34,804 bases of DNA from Rhizobium sp. J15 (GCF_002531825.1 NZ_NWSX01000061.1:1-34804), one strand, 5' to 3'. Positions 1 through 7,869 are shown, counted from the stretch's first letter. Notes: a model not told the origin generated them from the sequence alone. Program-made: numbers and translations.

Positions 1-58
1 GGAATCCCAAATCGTTAAATCGTCACCGCGCCCTAAATCAGAAAGACTGCGACACGCT

Positions 59-1234
59 TTAGATGACCAGCCGCGCCGCCCGGCCATTTTTCCGTTCGGC
101 ATTGCTATAGTAGCTACCGGCCTGCGTGATCGAGGCATGCAGCGACTGCTGCATCGTCTCGAGCAACGGAATGCCGCGATCGGCCGATTCCGTCATGAAG
201 CCCGACCGCAGTCCGTGGGCGGAGAAAGCGGCGGCGTCGAGCCAGGCCTGTCGGGCGCGGGCTTTGAGGATCAGGTTGACCGACTGCGGGGTGAGGGGAC
301 GCGGCACGACATTGCCCCACCGATCGATCTTGCGGAACACCGCCCCGCCCGAAACTTTTCCACGCTCCAACCAGTCTTTCAGCGCCGTCACCGCCCGTCC
401 GATCAACACGACGCTCCTGCCGTCGTCGCTGTTGGCGCGTTTGGTGCGACCGAGTAAAATCGTCAAACAGGGCAGGGGAGGGGAGTTGTCGTTCTTGGGA
501 TCGGTCCGGATCGGCGCTTCATCAACGAGTTGCTCGACGCGAAGTTCAGCCAGTTCCGAGCGCCGCCGGCCGCCGGCAGCAAATCCGACCAGCAGCAGCG
601 CCCGGTCGCGCACGTCGATCAGACGGTCGCTCGCGCAGGTCGCCAGCAGTTTTTGCAGCACGGCGGCGGTGACTGCCTTCTTGCTTTTGCGCTGCCGCAG
701 CCGGCCGGCGGCCCGTACCGCCAGCCGCAGCGCATCACGAACGACCTGGGTTCCAAACACGCCCGCGTGGCCGCGCCACCGGGTCAGCGTGCTCCAATTG
801 GCCAGCCGCCGTTTGACACTCGACGGCGCGTGCGGGCCCAAAACCTTGAGCAGTTGTTCGGCGCGCAGGACGAACGCCACCGTTTCCGGCATGCCGTGCT
901 CAGGGTTGTTTGCCTTTTCCGCCGGATCCCAGAGGTGATGGGCGATAAATTTCAGGATCAGCAATTTCGGCGCCGGCCAGGGCAGGGGAGCACCGGTCGC
1001 CAGCTGGCACCAGCGCTCGATATAGCCGAGATCGGAGGCGAGCGCCCGCAACGTGTTGTCGCCGGTGCCGGTTTTTGCGAGATGGCGCAGGGTGGCGACA
1101 TCGTCGTCGGCGAGGATGTCGGCCAGCCTCTCGCGGCGATCGGCCGGCAGGATCCCCGCCAGCGCGTCCAGCTGTTGACCGCGGGGGAGGGGGCCTTGTT
1201 GCGGGACAGGACCGTCGGTCAACTTTCGAGCCAC
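59..1234 (-). CDS. Tyrosine recombinase / site-specific integrase
   Basis: This 391-residue protein is a DNA strand-exchange enzyme of the phage-integrase (XerC/D-like) family. A SAM-like core-binding region lies around residues 50-180 and the catalytic domain from about 185. The catalytic residues are visible: Arg224 in GGRRRSELAEL, Lys265 in GRTKRA, the H-x-x-R box at His340/Arg343 (AHGLRSG), His366 (QSLHAS) and the nucleophile Tyr375 or Tyr376 (AGSYYSN). The start is a GTG at 1234, only four bases after the vapC stop, so it is probably co-transcribed with vapBC. The active site looks complete. Such enzymes occur on rhizobial plasmids and integrative elements, where they may resolve multimers or move the element. 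No attachment site could be recognised next to it. Confidence 0.92.
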   Translation of the reverse strand: MARKLTDGPVPQQGPLPRGQQLDALAGILPADRRERLADILADDDVATLRHLAKTGTGDNTLRALASDLGYIERWCQLATGAPLPWPAPKLLILKFIAHHLWDPAEKANNPEHGMPETVAFVLRAEQLLKVLGPHAPSSVKRRLANWSTLTRWRGHAGVFGTQVVRDALRLAVRAAGRLRQRKSKKAVTAAVLQKLLATCASDRLIDVRDRALLLVGFAAGGRRRSELAELRVEQLVDEAPIRTDPKNDNSPPLPCLTILLGRTKRANSDDGRSVVLIGRAVTALKDWLERGKVSGGAVFRKIDRWGNVVPRPLTPQSVNLILKARARQAWLDAAAFSAHGLRSGFMTESADRGIPLLETMQQSLHASITQAGSYYSNAERKNGRAARLVI

Positions 1235-1238
1235 TCCC

Positions 1239-1658
1239 TTAGCCGGTGGGATTATCGCGCGTCGATGCCGGGTGGCATTTCAGATCGGTCTTGCCGAAAT
1301 CAAAGCCCTTGAACAGCAGCGGCGCCCTGGCGACCGCCGCCACCGCGTAGGAAAAGCAGTCGCCCATGTTGAGGCCGGCCGGATGCCGGCCTTTGCCATA
1401 GCGCTCGAGCGCCTGCTCGGCCGCCTGGTAATGCTTTCCATCAAAAGCGACGGCGGTGATATTGGGGGCGCCGAGCAAGCGGGCGACGATATCGCCGGGG
1501 TTGGAAAACCGCTTGGCGGCCAGAACCGTTCTTGTTTCGAACAGCGTCGGCCAACCGATGACGATGGACGGCTCTTGCCGCAACACCGCCTTGAACGTTT
1601 CGGCTTCCGGCTCATCAAGCATGATCGCGATCAGGACCGAGGTATCGAGAGCGATCAC
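1239..1658 (-). CDS. vapC: VapC-type PIN-domain ribonuclease toxin
   Basis: The 139-residue protein is a PIN-domain endoribonuclease, the toxin of a type II toxin-antitoxin pair. The N-terminus MIALDTSVLIA carries the first acidic metal ligand (Asp5). Glu in TLFETRTVLA and the Asp in the NMGDCFSYAVA block (near residue 100) supply further ligands of the Mg/Mn site. Length and motif order are standard for VapC. It starts with GTG at 1658, inside the stop region of the upstream antitoxin gene (GTGA overlap), the usual translational coupling. VapC toxins cut tRNA or rRNA; the target of this one cannot be read from sequence. The C-terminal tail after KCHPAS is short and polar. Confidence 0.9.
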   Translation of the reverse strand: MIALDTSVLIAIMLDEPEAETFKAVLRQEPSIVIGWPTLFETRTVLAAKRFSNPGDIVARLLGAPNITAVAFDGKHYQAAEQALERYGKGRHPAGLNMGDCFSYAVAAVARAPLLFKGFDFGKTDLKCHPASTRDNPTG

Positions 1659-1912
1659 TTCGGCAATCCGTTCTCATCATAGAGATCGTCGTGCGCCGAC
1701 GTCGTGCCGGCCGGAACGCTGTGGCGGCCTTCGGCGGCGAGCTCCCAAACGGCATCGAGCGGATGGACATTGCTCTGCTGGCGAAGCTCGATGTCGTAAC
1801 GCTCGAGCGCGATCTCGACGAGCTTGTTGATCGGCTGGCCGGTGCGCCGTGCCAGCGCATGCGCCAGGTCGCGGGCCTTGGAGCTGCGGACGGAGAGCTG
1901 TGGTTCGGACAT
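1655..1912 (-). CDS. vapB: VapB-type antitoxin
   Basis: This 85-residue protein is the antitoxin partner of the adjacent PIN toxin. The first ~45 residues (SVRSSKARDLAHALARRTG..NKLVEIALERYD) resemble the VapB-like transcription-factor family (short basic N-terminus and a helix with ARDLA and KLVEIALERY). The acidic C-terminus (DDLYDENGLPK) is the part that normally wraps the toxin. The first ATG is preceded by a Shine-Dalgarno-like CGAGGAAA about six bases upstream. Its stop overlaps the toxin start by four bases. It should repress its own operon together with VapC. Confidence 0.88.
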   Translation of the reverse strand: MSEPQLSVRSSKARDLAHALARRTGQPINKLVEIALERYDIELRQQSNVHPLDAVWELAAEGRHSVPAGTTSAHDDLYDENGLPK

Positions 1913-1939
1913 TGCATTTCCTCGGCGGAATTGATGCTA

Positions 1940-1968
1940 AACATAACAATTCGGGCCGCAGATGGCAA
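1940..1968 (-). promoter_or_regulatory. Candidate sigma70 promoter of vapBC-integrase
   Basis: On the minus strand TTGCCA (1963-1968) and TATGTT (1940-1945) are separated by exactly 17 bases and lie 28-56 bases upstream of the vapB start. Spacing and hexamers fit a sigma70-type promoter. It was recognised by eye only. Confidence 0.5.
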
Positions 1969-1991
1969 GGATTTGGCATTAGATGGCTGAC

Positions 1992-2025
1992 TATCGATAA
2001 CCGATGATTATCGATAACCATGATG
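1992..2025. repeat. Tandem direct repeat TATCGATAACC, 17-bp period
   Basis: The 11-mer TATCGATAACC occurs at 1992-2002 and again at 2009-2019, a period of 17 bp; the sequence after each copy is also similar (GATGAT and ATGATG). Two units lie upstream of the vapB promoter. They could bind a regulator or be a trace of an iteron-like array, but two copies are too few to decide. Confidence 0.45.
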
Positions 2026-2472
2026 CAGGTCACAATCCGCACCCTGACGGTAGAGAAGCGGGATATTGCGATGTTTTCAATGCGTTACGATCTCGCCAAC
2101 CCTGCCATCCAGACCCCGCCGACGTCCGGCACCGCAATCGCCATATGGCTTTTAATTCCCGATTTTCAATTGAAGCGCTAAGCTATAAACTCGGCTCTCG
2201 ATTTTGACCTAGCGGCTTCATGCCTGATGTCGATTGCCAAGCTATTTCCTCCCCGCGATGATCCCGGTTCAATCCGAGGATTGATCGAGCTCAATCTTTC
2301 GGTAGCCATCGCTCAACATCTGCATGAACATCCGCCGTTGCGCGGGGCCCAGAATAACCCCGCGCTCCAAGGTTTCCAGCGTATCGGTCCAGTTCTCGCG
2401 CTTATGGCTGGCGCCGGGATGTCGAGGGGAGTCCACGCGATGCGTCAGCCCAAGGAGTTCAAATTAGGCCGG
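2026..2472. other. Gene-poor stretch with one unrecognised open frame
   Basis: No confident gene. On the minus strand about 2230-2465 an open frame without a start codon encodes protein-like text (segments LGLTHRVDSPRHPGA, KRENWTDTLETLERG, AQRRMFMQMLSDGYRKIE). It ends at a TGA shortly before 2230. It follows the two small minus-strand frames to its right and looks like a decayed or truncated gene. I do not recognise the family. The rest (2026-2226) shows nothing. Confidence 0.35.
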
Positions 2473-2586
2473 CTATTCTGACGGTCGGTCAACCTTGGAG
2501 CGGATTTCTCCCCGTCGCCATTGCTCCAGCCTTTGAGCATAACGCGGCGCGATCCGATCGAAATTCTCCCAGCTATCCTCGGTCAT
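2473..2586 (-). CDS. Small hypothetical protein (37 aa)
   Basis: A 37-codon frame beginning MTEDSWENFDRIAPRYAQRL and rich in Arg, Glu and Trp. Its ATG overlaps the stop of the upstream minus-strand frame (2583-2978) as ATGA, which suggests coupled translation. No signal peptide or membrane segment is visible. I do not recognise the family. It may be an intact small gene or the head of a larger one cut by a stop, since protein-like sequence continues after it in another frame. Confidence 0.35.
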   Translation of the reverse strand: MTEDSWENFDRIAPRYAQRLEQWRRGEIRSKVDRPSE

Positions 2587-2978
2587 GGCGTCACCAGGTT
2601 TGCGCAGTTGTTGCTGTCGCCGAAGATCTCTGTCACATCGTCGAGCACCGAGGCGTTCTGAGGTTTCATCAGGCGCCTCATATAGGCGTGGCAGAAAGAA
2701 TCATGTTCTGGCCGCACATCGCCTTCCCACAGCAAGCCGCCGAGAGTGGAAGAGAGAAAGGCCAGAGGCGTCAACCGGCGCTCCCAAAGCGCTGCGAGTT
2801 GTTCGTCGGCGAGACGGCCTTCGCGGAGGATGCCGTTCAGCGCGCACCAGCTGGCAATGAAGGCGTCTTCGACCGAGAGCTCCGGATTGCCGCCCGAGAG
2901 CCTCGGGTGGGAAGTCGACGTTGTCGACGGTCTGAGTCGGACGCTTGACGCTCTTCTGCCGACCCACATCCTCGCCAT
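2583..2978 (-). CDS. Unrecognised hypothetical protein (131 aa)
   Basis: A 131-codon frame. From about residue 30 the sequence looks like a genuine soluble, mostly helical protein (GNPELSVEDAFIASWCALNG, LADEQLAALWERRLTPLAF, EHDSFCHAYMRRLMKPQ). The first ~30 residues are of low-complexity Arg/Ser type, so the true start may lie further in. The stop overlaps the ATG of the 37-aa frame by ATGA, as in an operon. I cannot name a family; the neighbourhood of an integrase and toxin-antitoxin pair suggests a plasmid or island gene. Confidence 0.4.
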   Translation of the reverse strand: MARMWVGRRASSVRLRPSTTSTSHPRLSGGNPELSVEDAFIASWCALNGILREGRLADEQLAALWERRLTPLAFLSSTLGGLLWEGDVRPEHDSFCHAYMRRLMKPQNASVLDDVTEIFGDSNNCANLVTP

Positions 2979-3011
2979 TTCCGACGCGGCGCCACAGCCG
3001 GCGGCGCGAGG

Positions 3012-3161
3012 CTACTTCCGGCCCTTGGCGCGACGATAGTGACGAGCATCTTTCAGTCGCTTCTTCCGCATTGCCGGCTGAATGCACACGCCGCGATGAT
3101 CGAGAGCTCCCCGTTTTCGCGTCGATACGACCCTCGAGAAGGGCAGGGGAGGCGGCGGCAC
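3012..3161 (-). CDS. Possible small basic protein (49 aa), GTG start
   Basis: An open frame from a GTG at 3161 to a TAG at 3012 whose C-terminus is strongly basic (AMRKKRLKDARHYRAKGRK). An in-frame stop lies just before the GTG. It precedes the 131-aa frame on the same strand and could belong to the same unit. It may also be the tail of a truncated gene. No family recognised. Confidence 0.25.
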   Translation of the reverse strand: MPPPPLPFSRVVSTRKRGALDHRGVCIQPAMRKKRLKDARHYRRAKGRK

Positions 3162-3242
3162 CGTCCATCAGTGTGACCTTGATCGTTGCAACCCTTCAGA
3201 GATCAAGACTGCGCCTGGCTTGCATGAAGCTGCGCGCATCGT

Positions 3243-4343
3243 TCAGGCAGTCGACAGCAAGGAGCCGGTCGCCGCGCAGGAGGAAACAGTCATGCTGGCT
3301 TCTGAAGCGCCCAATGTGGTCGTCGTACGATCGTAGCCGCGATTGAGACCAGCGATCTGCAATTTCGTTGCGTATTGATCTGACCAGAACCAGGGGCGGG
3401 GACGGTAGGGAACATGCATGCCGAGGATATTGCGTGCAACGTGTTCCGCCTGGTCGATTGCCCGCGGGACCGACTCGATCCGGATCACCTCTCCGGCATG
3501 TTCGAACGCGGCGCAGTCGCCTGCGGCCCAAACTGCAAGGTCGGATGTGCGGCCGAGTGCGTCGACAAGGATGCCATCTTGCGTGTCCAAGCCGGCACTA
3601 TCAGCAAGACTTGTTTCAGGTCGGACACCGATCCCGACCACAACTGCGTCGAAAGACGGAGACGATCCGTCCTCCAACGTGGCCATTACCGCCGCACCGT
3701 CCGATTTGAGGCCGGCAAGGCCGGTACCCTCGCGGATGTCGACGCCTTGGGAGCGGTGCAATTCCCGAAAATAGGTAGCCGTCGGTTCAGCGGCCACACG
3801 GTTGAGGATACGTGGCGCCATCTCGACCAGCGTCACCGCGACACCGGCCTGGCGTGCGGCCGCTGCCACTTCTAGCCCGACATAGCCCCCGCCGACGACG
3901 AGAAGGCGAGCGCCGTGAACGAGACGCGGGCGCAGTGCATCCGCATCTGCCTTGCTCCTCAGGTAGAAGATCCTATCGACGCCTTCCGCCATACACGCCG
4001 GCAGGCGCACCGGACTGGACCCTGTGGCAAGAACGAGATGATCGTAGGGCAATTGCGCTCGTGATGTCTCGACGGTCTTGCCGGCGAGATCGATAGAGAG
4101 TGCGGGTTCGTCGGGCCGCAGGTCTATCCGGTGCCGCTCGTAAAAGTCTTCATTGCGAAGCGACAGGCGCTCGGCCGCAAGCGTTCCGAGCAGGTATGCC
4201 TTGCTGAGCGGCGGGCGTTGATAGGGCGTCACCTTCTCAGCACCGAGCAGCGTTACTACACCTTCGAACTTCTCCTGCCGCAGTGTTGCCGCCGCGGCGA
4301 AGCCGGCTTGCCCGGCGCCTACAATGACAACGCGAGTAGCCAT
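3243..4343 (-). CDS. Ferredoxin reductase (FAD/NADH), frameshifted near its C-terminus
   Basis: This flavoprotein passes electrons from NADH through the adjacent ferredoxin to the P450; it is of the putidaredoxin/rhodocoxin reductase type. The FAD site VVIVGAGQAGFAAA is at residues 5-18, the second nucleotide site LLVVGGGYVGLEVAAAA near 147-163, and the FAD box WAAGDCAAF near 273-281. The ATG at 4343 lies three bases after the ferredoxin stop. As read it has 366 residues, but the last 15-20 (from about SMTVSSCAATG) do not fit the family. Reading on in the next frame from about 3284 restores FLLRGDRLLAVDCLNDARSF, the expected conserved segment, with a stop at 3196. One base appears lost in the AAA run at 3284-3286. 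Even restored (about 382 residues) it lacks the usual last ~20-25 residues, so activity is uncertain. Confidence 0.88.
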   Translation of the reverse strand: MATRVVIVGAGQAGFAAAATLRQEKFEGVVTLLGAEKVTPYQRPPLSKAYLLGTLAAERLSLRNEDFYERHRIDLRPDEPALSIDLAGKTVETSRAQLPYDHLVLATGSSPVRLPACMAEGVDRIFYLRSKADADALRPRLVHGARLLVVGGGYVGLEVAAAARQAGVAVTLVEMAPRILNRVAAEPTATYFRELHRSQGVDIREGTGLAGLKSDGAAVMATLEDGSSPSFDAVVVGIGVRPETSLADSAGLDTQDGILVDALGRTSDLAVWAAGDCAAFEHAGEVIRIESVPRAIDQAEHVARNILGMHVPYRPRPWFWSDQYATKLQIAGLNRGYDRTTTTLGASEASMTVSSCAATGSLLSTA

Positions 4344-4346
4344 CGT

Positions 4347-4667
4347 TTACATACCCCTGGGGACGCGGATTATCGCGCCGTCAAGCCGAGCGTCCACCTT
4401 GATCTGGCAACTGAGGCGGCTGCCGGGCTCACGGGGCGCGGTGGTGAAGTCGAGCATGTCATTTTCGTGGTCGCTGGCAGAGTCGAGCCTGCCCGCGAGG
4501 TCTTCATCGATGATCACGTGGCAAGTCGCGCAGGCGGCGGCGCCATTGCATTCGGCAACGATGCCCGTCACCGAATTCTGCAGGGCAACCTCCATCAGGC
4601 TGAGACCCAGGGATGCGTTGCACGCGCGTGCGCTTCCATCCGGAAGTATAAAGGTGACATTGGCCAT
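4347..4667 (-). CDS. 2Fe-2S ferredoxin of adrenodoxin/putidaredoxin type
   Basis: A 106-residue electron carrier between the reductase and the P450. The cluster ligands follow the vertebrate-type pattern: ECNGAAACATCHV supplies three cysteines (C-x5-C-x2-C) near residues 40-49, and LSCQI near residue 86 supplies the fourth. The start MANVTFILPDGS is typical of the family. A good Shine-Dalgarno (GAGGAAAAA) precedes the ATG at 4667. It sits 12 bases after the P450 stop and four before the reductase start, so the three genes form one tight operon. Confidence 0.95.
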   Translation of the reverse strand: MANVTFILPDGSARACNASLGLSLMEVALQNSVTGIVAECNGAAACATCHVIIDEDLAGRLDSASDHENDMLDFTTAPREPGSRLSCQIKVDARLDGAIIRVPRGM

Positions 4668-4679
4668 TTTTTCCTCCTC

Positions 4680-5873
4680 TCAAACGTCCCAGGTCACGGG
4701 CAGGGTGGTCGGCCCGCGGAAAACCCATCCGTGAATACGCACCGCGTCATGGCGGGCAAGACGCAAATTGCGAAGGCGTTCGAATAGTCCGGGTACGACA
4801 AGACGACCAACCATGTGGCGGGCGAGCCAGGCGCCGGCACAGAAGTGAGGGCCGCCCCCGAAAGCGAGATGCGATTTCTTTTCCCGGAAAACATCGAAAT
4901 GGTCGGGAGCCTCGAAGCGGCTTGCGTCGCGGTTGGCCGCGCCGACGCATAAGCCGATCTGGTCCCCCTCATGCAGTTGGATGCCGGAAAAAACGACGTC
5001 TCGCGTCACTCGGCGCGGATACATGCCGATCGGCGAGATCCAACGGACGGATTCCTCGAAGGCCGTCGGCCAAAGGTCCGGGTTAGCCTTGACCCGTTCC
5101 AGCTGAGCGGGGTTCTCTAGAAGTCCCAGCAACAGCGTCAGTATGGAGTCGCGTGGTTCATTCAGGCCACCGCCAACCGCGACTTTGATATTCGCATAGA
5201 TCTGCTCGAGACTATGAGGATCCTCCGCATGGAGCATAGAAGACAGAACGGAACCGTTCGGTTGGTCACGATGGTAGGGCAGCGCGCGCCGGATTGCATC
5301 TTCGACGCCGCGTGCGGCGTCCTCCGCCTTTTGGGAGATTTCGGGATCGGCCGAGTAGTTGCCAGCGCCGTCGATCAAGGATTGCGACCACAGCGCCATC
5401 GTCTGCCAGTCGACGTCGATGAAGCCAAGCACCTCCGCCAATGCCCGGCCGGCCATCGGAGCGGCGAGCGCATGTAGCAGATCAGCCTCGCCGTCTGTCT
5501 CGAAGGTGGCGACCACCTCGTCGAAAATGATTTCCAGTCGCGGTGCCCAACAGGATTTGACCGCGCCCGGTCGCAGCGCTGGCTCGATGGCCTTGCGTTC
5601 GCGTGCGTGAAGCTCCCCATCCTTACGCATCATGGTATGGCCCATGACCTTGTTGACGAGGGATTGCGGATTGACCGACGAGAATGTCTCAGAATCACGT
5701 TCCATGGCCACGACGTCGTCGTAGCGGGTCGCAATCATGATATTGGCGGCTTCGATCCTGACGATGGCAGCCATTCCGCGAGCGCGTTCGAAAGTCGGAT
5801 AAGGATCCTTCAAAAGCTCGCCGAACGAGACATCAGAAATCACGGGCACAGATCTTTGATCGTTTGCAGGCAT
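4680..5873 (-). CDS. Cytochrome P450 (bacterial class I)
   Basis: A soluble heme monooxygenase of 397 residues, normal for the class. Visible landmarks are the K-helix EESVRW (ExxR), the PRRVTRDV segment after it, and the heme loop FGGGPHFCAGAWLAR with the proximal Cys. The start at 5873 is preferred over the ATG at 5912 because GGAGGAGAT sits directly before it. The I-helix reads GGGLNEPRDS, so the usual acid-alcohol (D/E-T) proton-delivery pair is not present in normal form. Redox partners are encoded directly downstream. A LysR-type gene diverges upstream and probably controls it. The substrate cannot be deduced. Confidence 0.93.
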   Translation of the reverse strand: MPANDQRSVPVISDVSFGELLKDPYPTFERARGMAAIVRIEAANIMIATRYDDVVAMERDSETFSSVNPQSLVNKVMGHTMMRKDGELHARERKAIEPALRPGAVKSCWAPRLEIIFDEVVATFETDGEADLLHALAAPMAGRALAEVLGFIDVDWQTMALWSQSLIDGAGNYSADPEISQKAEDAARGVEDAIRRALPYHRDQPNGSVLSSMLHAEDPHSLEQIYANIKVAVGGGLNEPRDSILTLLLGLLENPAQLERVKANPDLWPTAFEESVRWISPIGMYPRRVTRDVVFSGIQLHEGDQIGLCVGAANRDASRFEAPDHFDVFREKKSHLAFGGGPHFCAGAWLARHMVGRLVVPGLFERLRNLRLARHDAVRIHGWVFRGPTTLPVTWDV

Positions 5874-5998
5874 TGTATCTCCTCCAATCTCGCCCTCCAG
5901 CGAGTTGCTCACCGAGGAAATTACAAAGGGACTTTCCTTGCGACAATTGGATGGATACGATGAATGTCATCGGATTTTTCGATGACCCAGGAAAAGCG
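5874..5998. promoter_or_regulatory. Divergent promoter region between P450 operon and lysR
   Basis: This 125-bp spacer should hold both promoters and the LysR binding site. No single T-N11-A box stands out. The P450 Shine-Dalgarno is at its left edge. Confidence 0.4.
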
Positions 5999-6931
5999 AT
6001 GATTCCGGACGATTTGGCCCAGATCGATTTGAGATCGATGCATGTGCTTGTTGCGGTCCATGACGCAAGATCGTTTTCTGCTGCGGCTGCGCAGTTGCAT
6101 GTTAGCCAGTCCACGGTGAGTTATGCGATCGACCGCCTTCGCCGCGCATTCCGCGACCCGCTCTTTGTGCGGCAGGGCAACAGCATTGCCGAGACGGACA
6201 AGTGCAAGGATCTCGTCTCGCAAGCACGCGAGATCGTCGACCGTATGCTGGCGATTGCCGTGCCGGAGGAGTTTGATCCCGAGACCGCGGACGGCACAGT
6301 GACACTTTCATGCAATCACCACGAGCGCTTCCTGCTGTTGCCAACGTTTATCCCGGCCTTGCGGGCGGCGGCGCCGAAAGTGGTGCTCAATATCTTGGAA
6401 TCGGCTGTCAACGGAAAGCAGCAGTTGAAGGAAAACAGCGCCGATATCGTGCTTGGGCCAGTCCGCATCCTCGGGGAAGGCTATTTCCGTAGAAGGATAT
6501 TCTCCGACCACTATTCCTGTGTCATGGATGCGCATAATCCCCTTGCCGCGGGCGAATTGACGCTTGAGCGCTTCCGCAAAGCCGCTCATGTCGCCGTCAC
6601 GCATAACGGCCAATGGCAGGCGCTTTATTTCGCGGCGCTGCGCGAACACGACATCTTTCTCACACCGCAGCTCACCCTTCCGAGTCACGATAGCATTGAG
6701 CTGATGATTGCTGGCACGGACCTTGTTGCGACTATTCCCAACAGGCTGGCACGTGCCTACGGCGGGCAACTCTGCGTGCGGCGTTTTCCGGTTCACATTG
6801 CAATCGATATCGACATTTATTGGACAGAGCGGACCCATAAATCGGGCTTGCATCGCTGGGCGCGGCAGTTATTAGCTGACGTGACGACGTCATGTCTCAA
6901 CCAGTCGCCGGACGGAGACGATGACCGGTAG
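5999..6931 (+). CDS. LysR-family transcriptional regulator
   Basis: A DNA-binding regulator with an N-terminal winged helix-turn-helix (SFSAAAAQLHVSQSTVSYAI at about residues 24-43) followed by a periplasmic-binding-like effector domain. The ATG at 5999 gives 310 residues, the usual length, and has AGGA eight bases upstream. An in-frame ATG at 5951 (326 residues) lacks a ribosome site. The recognition helix and the ~80-residue spacing to the effector domain match the NodD-like/LysR layout. It is divergent from the P450 operon with about 125 bp between the starts, the classical arrangement for a LysR activator and its target. The inducer is unknown. Confidence 0.9.
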   Translation: MIPDDLAQIDLRSMHVLVAVHDARSFSAAAAQLHVSQSTVSYAIDRLRRAFRDPLFVRQGNSIAETDKCKDLVSQAREIVDRMLAIAVPEEFDPETADGTVTLSCNHHERFLLLPTFIPALRAAAPKVVLNILESAVNGKQQLKENSADIVLGPVRILGEGYFRRRIFSDHYSCVMDAHNPLAAGELTLERFRKAAHVAVTHNGQWQALYFAALREHDIFLTPQLTLPSHDSIELMIAGTDLVATIPNRLARAYGGQLCVRRFPVHIAIDIDIYWTERTHKSGLHRWARQLLADVTTSCLNQSPDGDDDR

Positions 6932-6992
6932 CCTGAGCCTGCGCATCGACCGCCTTCTTTTCAACAGAGGTAAAAAGCCACTCCGATGACCG

Positions 6993-7748
6993 CTATTCGG
7001 CGGCGATGCTCGGAGGCTTCTTGGTGGGCCGCCGGGCTTCCGACGTCAATTCCGGAAATAGATGACCGGCATGCTCAATGACGTTCGCGCTTGTCTCCCG
7101 GATATGAAGCTCGATCAACTTCAATGCCGTATCGACATTCCGCTCCATGACAGCGTCGACGATCATCTTATGTTCAACGTCCTTCTCCCGCCATTTCGTG
7201 CGAAACTGTGACGACATGCGTCGATACCGATGGGCGCGCTCAAAAAGCTTGGCTCTCATTTCGAGCAGCACTGGCGAACCGCAGGCAGCAACAAGCGAAT
7301 AGTGGAATTCGCCATGCACCACGCTCCACTCGTCCGAAAGATAATATTCTCCGCCGATGCGCTGCTGGAGCTTCTCCATTCGATGAAACGCGGAAAGGAT
7401 ATCGCCTTCCCAAAGGTCATCGCCCTTGCGTATGGCTTTCGCAAGTGCTTCTCGTTCAATGAGGACACGTGCATCCGTGAGATCGTTGAGATCGGCAATC
7501 GAGACGGGTGCTACGACAAAACCACGCTGTCCTTCCGCAACCACAAGATTTTCTGCAGAGAGACGTGAGAGGGCTTCTCTCAAGGTCGAGAAGCTTACTT
7601 CGTAGCGTTCACGCAAGCTTTCAAAGCGCAACTTCTCACCGGGTTTGAGATCGCAATTTACGATATCCCGCCGCATGCGTTGCAGCACGTCGCCGGCTCG
7701 TGTTTCGCCGCCTGCACTTTGTTTTTTCAAGACGATCTCCCGGCTCAT
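6993..7748 (-). CDS. GntR-family regulator, FCD subfamily
   Basis: A 251-residue repressor-type protein. The N-terminal winged helix contains LKPGEKLRFESLRERYEVS (about residues 36-54) and STLREALSRLSAENLV, the standard GntR recognition pattern. The rest is the all-helical FCD ligand domain, with FHYSLVAACGSP and the EHKMIVDAVMERN segment that carries ligand or metal-site residues in this family. A longer reading from 7916 adds 56 residues rich in Phe, Cys and Ile unlike any GntR protein, so the ATG at 7748 (MSREIVLKKQ) is chosen, although its ribosome site is weak. It is divergent from the dioxygenase operon; the spacer holds several copies of an ATTTTCGAAAAT-like palindrome, its probable operator. 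FCD regulators usually respond to small acids. Confidence 0.9.
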   Translation of the reverse strand: MSREIVLKKQSAGGETRAGDVLQRMRRDIVNCDLKPGEKLRFESLRERYEVSFSTLREALSRLSAENLVVAEGQRGFVVAPVSIADLNDLTDARVLIEREALAKAIRKGDDLWEGDILSAFHRMEKLQQRIGGEYYLSDEWSVVHGEFHYSLVAACGSPVLLEMRAKLFERAHRYRRMSSQFRTKWREKDVEHKMIVDAVMERNVDTALKLIELHIRETSANVIEHAGHLFPELTSEARRPTKKPPSIAAE

Positions 7749-7790
7749 GTGTTGAGAAGCCACACGTTTCAACCCGCAACGAAGTTTAAG

Positions 7791-7807
7791 GATAATTTCG
7801 AAAAAAT
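7791..7807. promoter_or_regulatory. Candidate GntR operator, copy 1
   Basis: GATAATTTCGAAAAAAT contains the core ATTTCGAAA of the motif found before three transcription units of this window. It lies close to the start of the GntR gene and may serve autoregulation. Confidence 0.45.
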
Positions 7808-7869
7808 CAATCTTGGCGAAATTTATCATTTCCATTCTGCAAAAACAGATTCGAAATACGCCCAACTCA

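Noticed and set aside
126..1312. Long plus-strand frames opposite the integrase and vapC
   Set aside because: They mirror GC-rich codons of the real minus-strand genes, are Arg/Ala/Ser-rich and have no recognisable domain or ribosome site.
1992..2025. CRISPR-like array
   Set aside because: Only two short repeat units with six-base spacing; no array structure and no cas genes in the window.
2227..2481. An 84-codon plus-strand frame
   Set aside because: The minus strand carries more protein-like text here and the plus frame lacks a ribosome site or family features.
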